From Verrucomicrobiota bacterium (GTDB taxonomy: Bacteria > Verrucomicrobiota > Verrucomicrobiia > Methylacidiphilales > Verrucolacustridaceae), in the NCBI GenBank assembly GCA_016876055.1, contig VHDM01000006.1, positions 1-25,653 on the forward strand: a DNA stretch of 25,653 nucleotides. Direction: 5' to 3'. How positions within the stretch are numbered: position 1 is the stretch's first letter; each line of letters starts with the position of its first letter. The translations under genes and the position numbers were made by a program. Below the pieces are notes generated by a model that was not told the origin of the DNA, ran no database searches, and saw only the letters and a list, made by a program, of their open reading frames with translations. Below, in pieces: positions 14,415 to 22,110 of the stretch.

Positions 14415-14902
14415 TTTTTGGCGAACTTTTTCCGCAACGCCGCCACCACCGCCGCCGGGACGAACTCTTCCAGCGGGGCGCCCAGCCGGGCTAATTCCCG
14501 CACGAGGTTCGAGCTGAGGAAGGAAAGGGTTTCTCGTGGCATAAGGAAGACCGACTCCAGCTCCGGATGCAGGCGCCGGTTGGTGAGGGCCAACTGGAAC
14601 TCGTACTCAAAATCGGAAACCGCCCGCAGGCCGCGGATCACGGCTACGGCTTTCTCCTGGCGGGCAAATTCGACGAGCAGTCCGTGGAAAGAGGCCACGC
14701 GGACGCGGCCGGCCCACGACTCCGATCCGATCCCCTGTTCAATCAACTTCACCCGTTCCGCCACGGTGAAGGCGGCGTCTTTGCCGCTGTCTTCCGCCAC
14801 GGCGATGATCACCTCGTCAAAAATCCGGACGGCCCGGGCCAAGACATCGAGATGACCGAGGGTGATTGGATCGAAGGTTCCGGGATAGACGGCACGTTTC
14901 AT
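14411..14902 (-). CDS. coaD: Phosphopantetheine adenylyltransferase
   Basis: CoaD transfers AMP from ATP to 4'-phosphopantetheine, giving dephospho-CoA, the penultimate step of CoA synthesis. The N-terminus MKRAVYPGTFDPITLGHLDVL carries the nucleotidyltransferase TxGH motif, and VIRGLRAVSDFEYEFQLA and LSFLSSNLVREL are family blocks. Length 163, as usual. The start is the ATG at 14902; the adjoining upstream TTG would add one residue. It overlaps the DUF177 gene by ATGA and follows prmC after 46 bases. Placing coaD among fab genes makes sense because ACP's prosthetic group comes from CoA. Confidence 0.95.
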   Translation of the reverse strand: MKRAVYPGTFDPITLGHLDVLARAVRIFDEVIIAVAEDSGKDAAFTVAERVKLIEQGIGSESWAGRVRVASFHGLLVEFARQEKAVAVIRGLRAVSDFEYEFQLALTNRRLHPELESVFLMPRETLSFLSSNLVRELARLGAPLEEFVPAAVVAALRKKFAKK

Positions 14903-14948
14903 CAAGCGGCGAGCTTCGGGGAAAGCCTGCGGTGACGCAATGGGTTCT

Positions 14949-15791
14949 TCAGGAGAGTCGGCCCTCCACGATCCGGGGACGCTGGGTGAGATCGGGATGG
15001 ACGGTCACTTGGGTGAAACCCGCTTCCCGGCAAAGGGAGGCCACCCGTTGAGCCTGATCGGGGCCACATTCCAAAAGGAGCTGCTGGGTCCGCTGGGCTG
15101 CCTGGGGAATCAGTCGGCGAATCAGATCCAAGCCGTCCGCTCCTCCTTCGAGGGCCAGACGCGGATCGTGGCGCACCTCCGGCTCGGCTGATTCAATCTC
15201 CGCCGGAGTGAGATAGGGAAGGTTGGCGGTGATCAGCACGGCGGATCCGGTGATTCCCTCCAGCAGGTCGTTCTTTTTCCACTCCACCTTTGTGCCCTCG
15301 GTCGGCGCCGAGCCGGGAGCGGATAGGTTCTCCTTCGCCAAGGCAAGGGCTTCGGGGGAGATATCGAGGCCGAGGTACTGAAAAGTTGGATGTTTTCGTG
15401 CCAAGGCCAATGGGATGGCGCCGGTGCCGGTGCCGACGTCGATGACCAGGCCCGGGGAGGATTCGGCGAGGATCTTGGCGGCATGCTCGACAAGGATTTC
15501 GGTTTCCGGGCGGGGAATCAGTGCGGCCGGCGAGCAGCGCAGCGTCAGCCCGCAAAAGCCGGCAGAGCCGGTGACGTGCTGGAGCGGTTCGCGGGCGGCG
15601 CGCCGTCGGACCAGTTGGCGCAGCGATTCCAGCTCGGTGGGATTCAGCTCCCGTTCGAACTGGAGATAGAGACCGAGACGCGGAAGCGAAAGGGCGTGAG
15701 CCAGGAGCAGTTCCGCCTGGAGGCGGGCGGCGGGAACCCCATGTTTGGTGAAGTGGCCGGTGGTCGCTTCCAAGACGGAAAGAAGCTTCAT
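14949..15791 (-). CDS. prmC: Release factor glutamine methyltransferase
   Basis: PrmC methylates the Gln of the GGQ motif in RF1/RF2 using S-adenosylmethionine, raising termination efficiency. The 280 residues contain the helical N-terminal RF-binding domain, IPRPETEILVE (residues 92-102), the SAM-binding VIDVGTGTGAIPLAL (116-130) and the substrate-glutamine motif. That motif reads NLPY (190-193), not the standard NPPY; the same variant is found in rRNA adenine dimethyltransferases, so activity is likely kept. It starts in ATGA overlap with the stop of prfA, which encodes its substrate, a very common pairing. Confidence 0.94.
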   Translation of the reverse strand: MKLLSVLEATTGHFTKHGVPAARLQAELLLAHALSLPRLGLYLQFERELNPTELESLRQLVRRRAAREPLQHVTGSAGFCGLTLRCSPAALIPRPETEILVEHAAKILAESSPGLVIDVGTGTGAIPLALARKHPTFQYLGLDISPEALALAKENLSAPGSAPTEGTKVEWKKNDLLEGITGSAVLITANLPYLTPAEIESAEPEVRHDPRLALEGGADGLDLIRRLIPQAAQRTQQLLLECGPDQAQRVASLCREAGFTQVTVHPDLTQRPRIVEGRLS

Positions 15792-16870
15792 GCCGCAGGG
15801 GCGTTTTCCTCGAGGCGGCGCTTAAGATGGTCGGCTGCCAAGGCATCCACGAGATCGCCGAGTTTTCCTTCCATCACTTGGGCGAGGTCGTGGGAGGTGA
15901 AGCCGATGCGGTGATCGGTCAGGCGATTTTGGGGGAAGTTGTAGGTGCGGATCTTCTCGTTGCGTTCGCCGGTGCCGACCTGTTGGCGGCGGGCGCTGTC
16001 CAGTTTGTTGCGCTCCTCCTCGCGCCGGCGTTCGAGCAGGCGGGCGGCGAGCACCTTCATCGCTTTTTCCCGGTTCTTCAGCTGGGAGCGCCCGTCCTGA
16101 CAGCGGACGATCAGGCCGGTGGGAATGTGGAGGACTTGGACGGCGGAGTCGGTCGTGTTCACGCCCTGGCCGCCCGGGCCACCGGCGCGACAGACTTCCA
16201 CGCGGATCTCCTCGGGCTTGAGTTGGACATCGACCTCCTCCGCCTCGGGCAATACGGCGACGGTGGCCGTGGAGGTGTGGATGCGGCCCTGGGCCTCGGT
16301 GGCGGGGACGCGTTGGACACGGTGGACGCCGCTTTCCTGGCGCATCGCACCAAAGACGCCCGGGCCGCTCAACTCAAAGATGATTTCCTTCAGGCCGCCG
16401 AGGTCGGAAGGACTGGAGGCGAGGGGCTCCAGTTTCCAGCCGCGGGTTTCCGCGTAGCGGCTATACATGCGGAAGAGATCACCGGCGAAAAGCGCGGCCT
16501 CGGTCCCGCCGGTGCCGGCGCGAATTTCGACGATGGTATCGCGATGTTCATCCGGATCGGGCGGCAGGAGGGCCTGCATGGCCTGGTCACGCGCCACGAT
16601 TTCCTCCTTGGCGATCTCGGCGGCCTCCTCCTCGGCGAGCTGGCGCATCTCGGCATCGGGGGTGGAGGCAAGCAGCTTGGCGTTCTCGTCCTTGCGGAAG
16701 AGAAGGGTGCGGAGTTTGCGGGCGGCCTCGGTGCCGGAACGGATGCGGGCGTGCTCCCGGGTGAGGTCGCGGGCGCGGTTGGCCTGGCGATAGAGGTTTG
16801 GGTCGGCCATTTCACGGTCGAGTTCCGCGAGCCGTTTTTCAAGTCGGGCAAGCTGGTCGGCGGGGTCCAT
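15788..16870 (-). CDS. prfA: Peptide chain release factor 1
   Basis: RF1 reads UAA and UAG in the ribosomal A site and triggers peptide release. The 360 residues carry the anticodon tripeptide PAT (189-191) in RVPATEAQGRIHTS, identifying RF1 rather than RF2, and the catalytic GGQ (233-235) in RAGGPGGQGVNTT. The start is the ATG at 16870 (MDPADQLARLEKRLAEL), matching the family. An in-frame ATG at 16927 would add a Pro/Arg-rich segment encoded by a GC-rich hairpin leader (GGCGGGC at 16880-16886 with GCCCGCC at 16893-16899). It is followed by prmC in ATGA overlap. Confidence 0.96.
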   Translation of the reverse strand: MDPADQLARLEKRLAELDREMADPNLYRQANRARDLTREHARIRSGTEAARKLRTLLFRKDENAKLLASTPDAEMRQLAEEEAAEIAKEEIVARDQAMQALLPPDPDEHRDTIVEIRAGTGGTEAALFAGDLFRMYSRYAETRGWKLEPLASSPSDLGGLKEIIFELSGPGVFGAMRQESGVHRVQRVPATEAQGRIHTSTATVAVLPEAEEVDVQLKPEEIRVEVCRAGGPGGQGVNTTDSAVQVLHIPTGLIVRCQDGRSQLKNREKAMKVLAARLLERRREEERNKLDSARRQQVGTGERNEKIRTYNFPQNRLTDHRIGFTSHDLAQVMEGKLGDLVDALAADHLKRRLEENAPAA

Positions 16871-16933
16871 TTTGGCATGGGCGGGCGGCGGTGCCCGCCT
16901 GGGGATGGCGGGAGGCCGGATCCGCAAGGCGAG

Positions 16934-17179
16934 CTAAGCGCGGGTTTTGGCCTTGGCCTTGACGGCCTTGGAGGGGGCAGAGGCGTCGGTGAAGCGACGG
17001 CGGAACTTTTCCACCCGGCCAGCGGTGTCCACGAACTTCTGGGTGCCGGTGTAGAAAGGATGGCAGGCGGCGCAGATGCCCAAACGAATTTGCATCTTAG
17101 TCGAGCGGGTGGTGTAGACCGCACCGCAGGCACAGGAGATGGTCGTCTCCTCGTATTTCGGATGAATTTCGGCCTTCAT
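16934..17179 (-). CDS. rpmE: Large ribosomal subunit protein bL31
   Basis: An 81-residue basic protein starting MKAEIHPKYEETTISCACGA. Four cysteines (16, 18, 36, 39) in CAC and CAAC followed by HPFYTG make this the zinc-binding (C-plus) form of bL31, which sits in the central protuberance and bridges to the small subunit. A C-terminal Ala/Lys-rich tail (KAVKAKAKTRA) is added. The ATG at 17179 is the family start; the open frame upstream to 17218 runs through the 3' end of fabF. It lies 11 bases after the fabF stop. Confidence 0.95.
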   Translation of the reverse strand: MKAEIHPKYEETTISCACGAVYTTRSTKMQIRLGICAACHPFYTGTQKFVDTAGRVEKFRRRFTDASAPSKAVKAKAKTRA

Positions 17180-17190
17180 GGGGGTGGAAA

Positions 17191-18435
17191 TTAAACCAGA
17201 CGCTTGGCGACAAGGCAAGCGTTGTGCCCCCCGAAGCCGAAGGAGTTGTTCATCACCACGTCCACCTTCTTTTCGCGGGGCTTATGGGGGATGTAGTCCA
17301 GGTCGCACTCCGGGTCGGGCTCGTCGAGGTTGATGGTGGGCGGAAGGATGCCGGTCTCGAGGGCCTTCAGACAAATGGCCATCTCCACGGAGCCGGCGGC
17401 GCCGAGCAGGTGCCCGAGGTGGGATTTGGTGGAGCTGACCGTGGTCTTTTTGGCGTGGTTGCCGAGGACGGACTTGATGGCCTGAGTCTCGCAGATGTCG
17501 CCCTGCGGGGTGGAGGTGCCATGGGCGTTGATGTAGCCAACCTGGTCGGGGCGAAGCTGGGCGTGTTGGAGGGCGATGCGCATGGCGCGGGCGGCGCCGG
17601 CACCTTCCGGGGCGGGAGCGGTGAGGTGGTGGGCGTCGGCAGTGGCCCCGTAACCGGCCACTTCGCCGTAAATTTTCGCCCCGCGCTTTTTGGCGTGGTT
17701 GAGTTCCTCCAAGACGATGACGCCGGCGCCCTCGCTGAGGACAAAACCGTCCCGGTTTTTGTCGAAGGGGCGGGAGGCCTTGGTGGGTTCCTCGTTGCGG
17801 GTGGAGAGGGCTTTCATCGCGGCGAAGCCGCTGAGACCAAGGCCAACCACAGCCGCCTCGCTGCCGCCGGCGACGATGATGTCTGCCTCCTCCTCGCGGA
17901 TGAGGCGCCAGCCCTCGCCGATGGAGTGGCTGGCGGTGGCGCAGGCGGAGACGATGGCGAAGTTCGGCCCGCGCAGGCCGTACTGCATGGAGATGTGGCC
18001 CGAGGCGATATTGTTGATCATCATTGGAATCATGAACGGGGAAACTTTCTTGGGGCCACGGTCCCGCAGGATGGAGTGCTGTTCTTCCAGGGTGCGCAGG
18101 CCGCCGATGCCGGAGCCAACGAGGACGCCGGCGCGGTCGGCATCAAAGGAGCCCTCCTGCAGGCCGCAGTCCTTCCACGCCTCGGCGGCGGCGCCCATGG
18201 CAAGGTGGGTGTAGCGGTCGGTGCGGCGCACGTCCTTGGGATTCTTGAAGCCGCTGGCGGGATCGAAGTTGCGGACCTCGCCGGCGATGCGGCAGTCGTA
18301 ACCGGTGCAGTCGAACGCGGTGATCGGGCCAATGCCGCTCTCCCCGCGGAGCAGGCGCTCCCAGGTGCCGGGGAAGTCGTTGGCGAGGGGCGTGAGGGCG
18401 CCCAAGCCGGTGACCACTACGCGACGGGTACTCAT
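17191..18435 (-). CDS. fabF: 3-oxoacyl-ACP synthase II (KAS II)
   Basis: FabF elongates acyl-ACP with malonyl-ACP and sets chain length and unsaturation response. The 414 residues have the active Cys165 (SACATASHS), His305 (NAHGTSTPQGD), Lys337 and His342 (TKSHLGHLLGAAG), plus the closing NNSFGFGGHNACL. The ATG at 18435 has no ribosome-binding site and lies only 13 bases after the U-tract of a strong intrinsic terminator that follows acpP. fabF and the eight genes after it therefore depend on read-through or on an unseen promoter. rpmE follows after 11 bases. Confidence 0.97.
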   Translation of the reverse strand: MSTRRVVVTGLGALTPLANDFPGTWERLLRGESGIGPITAFDCTGYDCRIAGEVRNFDPASGFKNPKDVRRTDRYTHLAMGAAAEAWKDCGLQEGSFDADRAGVLVGSGIGGLRTLEEQHSILRDRGPKKVSPFMIPMMINNIASGHISMQYGLRGPNFAIVSACATASHSIGEGWRLIREEEADIIVAGGSEAAVVGLGLSGFAAMKALSTRNEEPTKASRPFDKNRDGFVLSEGAGVIVLEELNHAKKRGAKIYGEVAGYGATADAHHLTAPAPEGAGAARAMRIALQHAQLRPDQVGYINAHGTSTPQGDICETQAIKSVLGNHAKKTTVSSTKSHLGHLLGAAGSVEMAICLKALETGILPPTINLDEPDPECDLDYIPHKPREKKVDVVMNNSFGFGGHNACLVAKRLV

Positions 18436-18448
18436 GAAAGCCGGACGG

Positions 18449-18485
18449 AAAAACGCCCGGCCGGGAACTGCTTCCGGGCCGGGCG
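18449..18485 (-). terminator. Intrinsic terminator between acpP and fabF
   Basis: On the minus strand CGCCCGGCCCGGAA (18485-18472), loop GCAG, TTCCCGGCCGGGCG (18467-18454), then TTTTT (18453-18449). The stem is 14 bp with one mismatch. It begins 14 bases after the acpP stop and ends 13 bases before the fabF start. Partial termination here would favour high ACP levels. Confidence 0.85.
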
Positions 18486-18499
18486 CAGGGTTTCCAAAA

Positions 18500-18745
18500 C
18501 TATTTGGACTGCTTGTCCTCGATGTACTTCACGACATCGCCGACGGTGAGGAGCTTTTCGGCGTCGCCATCGGGCACTTCGATCCCGAACTCCTCCTCGA
18601 ATGCCATGACGAGCTCGACGATGTCGAGGGAGTCCGCGCCGAGGTCCTCGATGAACTTGGCTTCGGGCGTGACCTGCTCGGCGTTGACGCTGAGTTGTTC
18701 CACGATGATGTCTTTGACCTTTTGGTCGACGGGTTTTTCGCTCAT
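18500..18745 (-). CDS. acpP: Acyl carrier protein
   Basis: An 81-residue acidic protein. The phosphopantetheine attachment site is Ser39 in LGADSLDIVELV, the canonical DSL motif, and the four-helix pattern with VEQLSVNAEQVTPEAKFIEDL is typical. It carries growing acyl chains to FabF, FabG, FabH and PlsX, all encoded in this block. AGGAG 10 bases before the ATG is the best ribosome-binding site in the block, and a strong terminator follows, both in keeping with high expression. It lies 90 bases after fabG; no clear promoter is visible in that gap. Confidence 0.98.
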   Translation of the reverse strand: MSEKPVDQKVKDIIVEQLSVNAEQVTPEAKFIEDLGADSLDIVELVMAFEEEFGIEVPDGDAEKLLTVGDVVKYIEDKQSK

Positions 18746-18755
18746 GTGCTTTGGG

Positions 18756-18760
18756 CTCCT
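18756..18760 (-). promoter_or_regulatory. Shine-Dalgarno site of acpP
   Basis: AGGAG on the minus strand, 10 bases before the ATG at 18745. It is stronger than the sites of neighbouring fab genes. Confidence 0.6.
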
Positions 18761-18835
18761 AGGTTTGTGAGGTGCGCAGTAAGGATTCTCGGGGCCATTT
18801 AGGCAACAAGAAAATGCAGCCGATCCGGGACCTTT

Positions 18836-19576
18836 TCACATGGTCATCCCGCCGTCGATGGCCCAAGCCTGGCCGGTTACGTAACCGGCGTCCGCCCCAC
18901 AAAGAAAAGAGACCAATCCGGCCACCTCTTCCGGTTTTCCAAATCGACCCAAAGGTATGCCTGTCAACACTTTGGACTTCAGGTCCTCCTTGAGGACCGA
19001 GGTCATGTCCGTGTCGAAAAAGCCGGGGCAGACGCAGTTGCAGGTGATCCCCCGGGAGGCGAACTCCCGGGCGACCGACTGGGTGAGGCCGATCAGGCCG
19101 GCCTTGGCGGCGGCGTAGTTGGCCTGGCCGGCGTTGCCGACGAGGCCCACCACGGAGCCGATGTTGACGATCCGGCCGGCCCGGGCCTTGAGCATTCCGC
19201 GGGAGGCAGCGCGGATCCAACGGAAGGCGCCGGTAAGATTGGTGTCGAGGACGGCCGACCAATCAGCGTCGTCCATCCGCATGAGCAGGCCGTCCTTGGT
19301 GATGCCGGCGTTGTTGATGAGGGCGCCGAGCGGGCCGGACTCTTTCTCCACCGCGGCGATGACCTGGTCGGCCGACTGGGGATCGGAAATGTCGGCGGTG
19401 TGGACGCAGGCCTTGCCGCCGGCGGCCTCGATGACGGCGCGGACCTCGTTCAATTTGGAGGCTTGGCGGGCAACGAGTGCGATGCGCCAGCCGTCGCGGG
19501 CGAGGCGCTCGGCGATGGCGCGGCCGAGGCCGCGGCTGGCGCCGGTGACGAGGGCGGTGCGGGATTCAGAGCTCAT
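18836..19576 (-). CDS. fabG: 3-oxoacyl-ACP reductase
   Basis: A short-chain dehydrogenase that reduces 3-oxoacyl-ACP with NADPH. The 246 residues show TGASRGLG (11-18, cofactor binding), NNAG (88-91), Asn113 and the catalytic Ser141, Tyr154 and Lys158 (NYAAAKAG), then PGFFDTDMT and a C-terminal YVTGQAWAIDGGMTM, all typical of FabG. The start at 19576 overlaps the fabD stop by 11 bases, consistent with coupling. ACP and FabF, its substrate carrier and partner, are encoded next. Confidence 0.96.
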   Translation of the reverse strand: MSSESRTALVTGASRGLGRAIAERLARDGWRIALVARQASKLNEVRAVIEAAGGKACVHTADISDPQSADQVIAAVEKESGPLGALINNAGITKDGLLMRMDDADWSAVLDTNLTGAFRWIRAASRGMLKARAGRIVNIGSVVGLVGNAGQANYAAAKAGLIGLTQSVAREFASRGITCNCVCPGFFDTDMTSVLKEDLKSKVLTGIPLGRFGKPEEVAGLVSFLCGADAGYVTGQAWAIDGGMTM

Positions 19577-20489
19577 GGATGACTTTCTCCAGTTCCGCCA
19601 GAGTTCCGGCGCTGGCGCAAGGAAGATCGGGGACGATTTTTTTGGCCAGGCCGGCGAGGACGGCCCCGGGGCCCAGCTCGATCAGCTTGGTGACGCCCCG
19701 GCCGGAGAGATCCTTGAGGCAGGCTTCCCAGCGGACCGTGCCGGTGACCTGGTCGAGCAGGCTGGTGCGGATCTCCGCTTCCGAGGAGGCGGGTCGGCCG
19801 AGGAAGTTGGAAAGGACGGGCACGGCCGGCATTTTGAGAGAGGTTTTGGCGATGGCTTCGGCGAGGCCTTCCTTGGCGGGGAGCATGAGGGAGGAGTGGT
19901 AGGCGCCGGCGACTTTCAGCGGGATGGCACGTTTGACGCCGGCTTCCTTGGCGGCGGCTTGGGCGGCCTCGAGTTTTTCGGCGGGACCGGAAAGGACGAC
20001 CTGGCCGCCGCCGTTGAGGTTGGCGACTTCCCAACCGGCGGCAGCGGCGACCTTGGCGGCGAGCGTCTCATCGGCCCCGAGCAACGCGATCATCGCGCCT
20101 TGGCGTTGGGTGCAAGCCTCATCCATGAGGACGCCGCGGCGGGCGACGAGGCGGAGGCCATCTCCGAGGGAGAAGGTTCCGCCCGCGGCGTGGGCGGTGA
20201 ATTCGCCGAGGGAGAGACCGGCGGTGGCGGCAAAGGTGAGGTCGGGCTTCTTTTCCTTGAGGACGGCGAGGAGGGCGAGGCCGTGGAGGTAAAGGGCGGG
20301 CTGGCAGTAGGTGGTGCGGGTGAGGGTTTCCTCCGGACCGGAGCGAAGGATGGAGGAGAAGTCAGGAGGAAGGATGCCGGAGCCAAGTTCCAGGATTTTC
20401 CGAGCGGACGGGGAGGCTTCGGCGAGGTCGGTCCCCATGCCGACCCGCTGGGCTCCCTGGCCGGAAAAGAGAAGGGCGATCTTCGACAC
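19566..20489 (-). CDS. fabD: Malonyl-CoA:ACP transacylase
   Basis: FabD loads malonyl groups onto ACP. The 307 residues contain FSGQGAQRVGMG near the N-terminus, the nucleophile Ser93 in GLSLGEF, Arg118 (ARRG) and His198 (AGAYHSSLM). The usual nucleophile elbow is GHSLGE; here the His before the Ser is Leu, a tolerated position but worth noting. The start is a GTG at 20489 with no clear ribosome-binding site, 3 bases after the HIT gene stop, so translation is likely coupled. fabG overlaps its end. Confidence 0.95.
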   Translation of the reverse strand: MSKIALLFSGQGAQRVGMGTDLAEASPSARKILELGSGILPPDFSSILRSGPEETLTRTTYCQPALYLHGLALLAVLKEKKPDLTFAATAGLSLGEFTAHAAGGTFSLGDGLRLVARRGVLMDEACTQRQGAMIALLGADETLAAKVAAAAGWEVANLNGGGQVVLSGPAEKLEAAQAAAKEAGVKRAIPLKVAGAYHSSLMLPAKEGLAEAIAKTSLKMPAVPVLSNFLGRPASSEAEIRTSLLDQVTGTVRWEACLKDLSGRGVTKLIELGPGAVLAGLAKKIVPDLPCASAGTLAELEKVIHEL

Positions 20490-20492
20490 AGG

Positions 20493-20975
20493 TTAAATTT
20501 CTAAAGCAGAACGAAGTTTTGAGTAGACGGCGGAGAGGTCGCCGGGGTGGATGCGGGTGGCGCCGACGGTGGTGAGAAAGTTCGCATCGTTGGGCCAGCG
20601 GGGGACGACGTGGACGTGGAGATGCTTGGGCACGCCGGCGCCGGCGGCGGTGCCGAGGTTGAGGCCGATGTTGAATCCCTCCGGCTTCATGGCTTTGCGG
20701 AGGGCGTCGGTCATCCGGTTGACGAGGGTCCAGAGATCGGCGGACTCCTGGGCGGAAAGGGAAGCGAGGTCGTCCACCTCGCGATAGGGGCAGACCATGA
20801 GGTGGCCGAGGTTGTAAGGGAAGCGGTTGAGGACGGCGAAGGAGGCCTTGGTGCGGGCGAGGATAAAGACGGCGGCGTCGTCGGAGGAGTCGGCGAGGCG
20901 GCGGAAAAGATCTTCACCGGGTTTTTCCTCGCCGGTGACATAGCGGTTGCGCCACGGGGCCCAGAGGTGTTCCAT
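20493..20975 (-). CDS. HIT-family nucleotide hydrolase/transferase
   Basis: A 160-residue histidine triad protein. KHLHVHVVPRW (His118, 120, 122) is the HxHxHxx active site, and MEHLWAPWRNRYV at the start with NRFPYNLGHLMVCPYRE is typical of the AP4A phosphorylase/adenylyltransferase-like HIT branch. The exact substrate is unknown. The ATG at 20975 has AAAGGG directly before it and GGGAG 15 bases upstream. It is the first gene of the long minus-strand lipid and translation block, and only 10 bases separate its start codon from the divergent holA start, so the block's promoter must lie inside holA. Confidence 0.92.
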   Translation of the reverse strand: MEHLWAPWRNRYVTGEEKPGEDLFRRLADSSDDAAVFILARTKASFAVLNRFPYNLGHLMVCPYREVDDLASLSAQESADLWTLVNRMTDALRKAMKPEGFNIGLNLGTAAGAGVPKHLHVHVVPRWPNDANFLTTVGATRIHPGDLSAVYSKLRSALEI

Positions 20976-20985
20976 CCCTTTGACG

Positions 20986-22083
20986 ATGGCTCCCGCTGCC
21001 AAACAGGGCAAACCGCAACACCTCCTTGTCGGCGGCGGGGACGAGCCGGAGGTATCGCGCCGGGCGCGGGAGCTGTTTTCGGAGTGGGCGCCGGAGGACC
21101 CCATAAATGCGGAGAAGGTGGACGGCCGGGTGGACACGGTGGACGCGGCCCTGCAGGCGATCGCCAAGACGCGGGAGGCGCTGGAGACGCTGCCGTTCAT
21201 GGGCGGGCGGAAACTGGTGTGGCTGACCGAGGCGACCTTCCTGGGCGACAATCCGGCGGGCCGGAGCGAGGCGGTGCTGGATGCCCTGAAGTCGCTGCAG
21301 GAGTTGATGGCAAAGATTCCTGCGGAGGAGGCGCAGCTACTGGTTTCCGCGCCGGGAGTGGACAAGCGCAGGTCGTTTTTCCGGCAGTTTGAAAAGCTGG
21401 GGCAGGTGGAGGTGTTTGATCCGCCCGATCTGCGACGGGGGCGGGACCGGGGGGAGTGGATGGACGAGATCGCCGACCGGCTGCGACAGGCGGGGCTGAC
21501 GCCCGGGCCGGGAGCGGTGGAGTTACTCGTGGAAGTGGTGGGCTCCGACGGCCGGGCGCTTGAGCGGGAGATCGAAAAGCTTCGCCTTTATTTGAAGCCA
21601 GAGACCAAGGTGACCGAACGGGCCGTGCGGGAGGTGGGTGCGGGGCGAAGAGAAATTGAAGTGTGGGACTGGTGTGATGCGGTGGTGGCGGGGCGGAGCG
21701 GCCCGGCACGGGTGGGGTTGCGCCGGCTGCTGGATCAAGGCGAGAGCGAGGTGGGGCTGGTGATGATGTTGGCTTCGAGCCTGCGGCTGGCCGCGCTGGG
21801 GCGGGCGTTGCAGGAGGCGCGGCTGTTGCGGGTGCCGCCGCCGGGGAGCTATGGGCAGGCGAGCCTGGATCCGGGGGCGGAGCCGGTGTTGCCGCGCAAC
21901 GCCAAGGGGGAGAAACCGAATCTGTGGAGATTGGGCAAGGTGACGGCGCTTTGTGCCCATCGGCCGGCGTCCGGGGTGCGCCGGGCGCTGGAGCGGCTGC
22001 ACGAGCTGCAGTTGGAGCTGGTGTCCGGCGCGGAACGGGGCCGGGTGTTGGAGGAGGGGATCCTCCGGCTCTGTTTGGATTAA
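20986..22083 (+). CDS. holA: DNA polymerase III delta subunit
   Basis: A 365-residue protein with the HolA pattern: an N-terminal HLLVGGGDEPEVSRRARELF, FMGGRKLVWLTEATFL at about residues 70-85, a central DKRRSFFRQFEKLGQVEVFDPP and the helical GDGRALEREIEKL-like segment (SDGRALEREIEKLRLYL). A collar domain ending in LHELQLELVSG follows. Delta opens the beta clamp within the clamp loader. I take the ATG at 20986 (MAPAAKQGKPQHLL); the frame is open from a TTG at 20947, but that extension overlaps the divergent HIT gene's coding start. The ribosome-binding site is weak. The family is divergent in sequence, hence slightly lower confidence. Confidence 0.88.
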   Translation: MAPAAKQGKPQHLLVGGGDEPEVSRRARELFSEWAPEDPINAEKVDGRVDTVDAALQAIAKTREALETLPFMGGRKLVWLTEATFLGDNPAGRSEAVLDALKSLQELMAKIPAEEAQLLVSAPGVDKRRSFFRQFEKLGQVEVFDPPDLRRGRDRGEWMDEIADRLRQAGLTPGPGAVELLVEVVGSDGRALEREIEKLRLYLKPETKVTERAVREVGAGRREIEVWDWCDAVVAGRSGPARVGLRRLLDQGESEVGLVMMLASSLRLAALGRALQEARLLRVPPPGSYGQASLDPGAEPVLPRNAKGEKPNLWRLGKVTALCAHRPASGVRRALERLHELQLELVSGAERGRVLEEGILRLCLD

Positions 22084-22110
22084 ACCCCGCGGAGGTTTAG
22101 GATTCCGACC

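Noticed and set aside
16871..16927. Longer RF1 start at 16927
   Set aside because: It would add a Pro/Arg-rich leader encoded by a GC hairpin. The ATG at 16870 matches the family start.
15827..17194. 455-codon open frame antisense to prfA and rpmE
   Set aside because: The opposite strand encodes unmistakable RF1 (PAT, GGQ) and bL31. The antisense product is Gly/Ala-rich with no recognisable domain.
17224..18549. 441-codon open frame antisense to fabF
   Set aside because: Shadow of FabF; no motif, and it runs through the acpP-fabF terminator.
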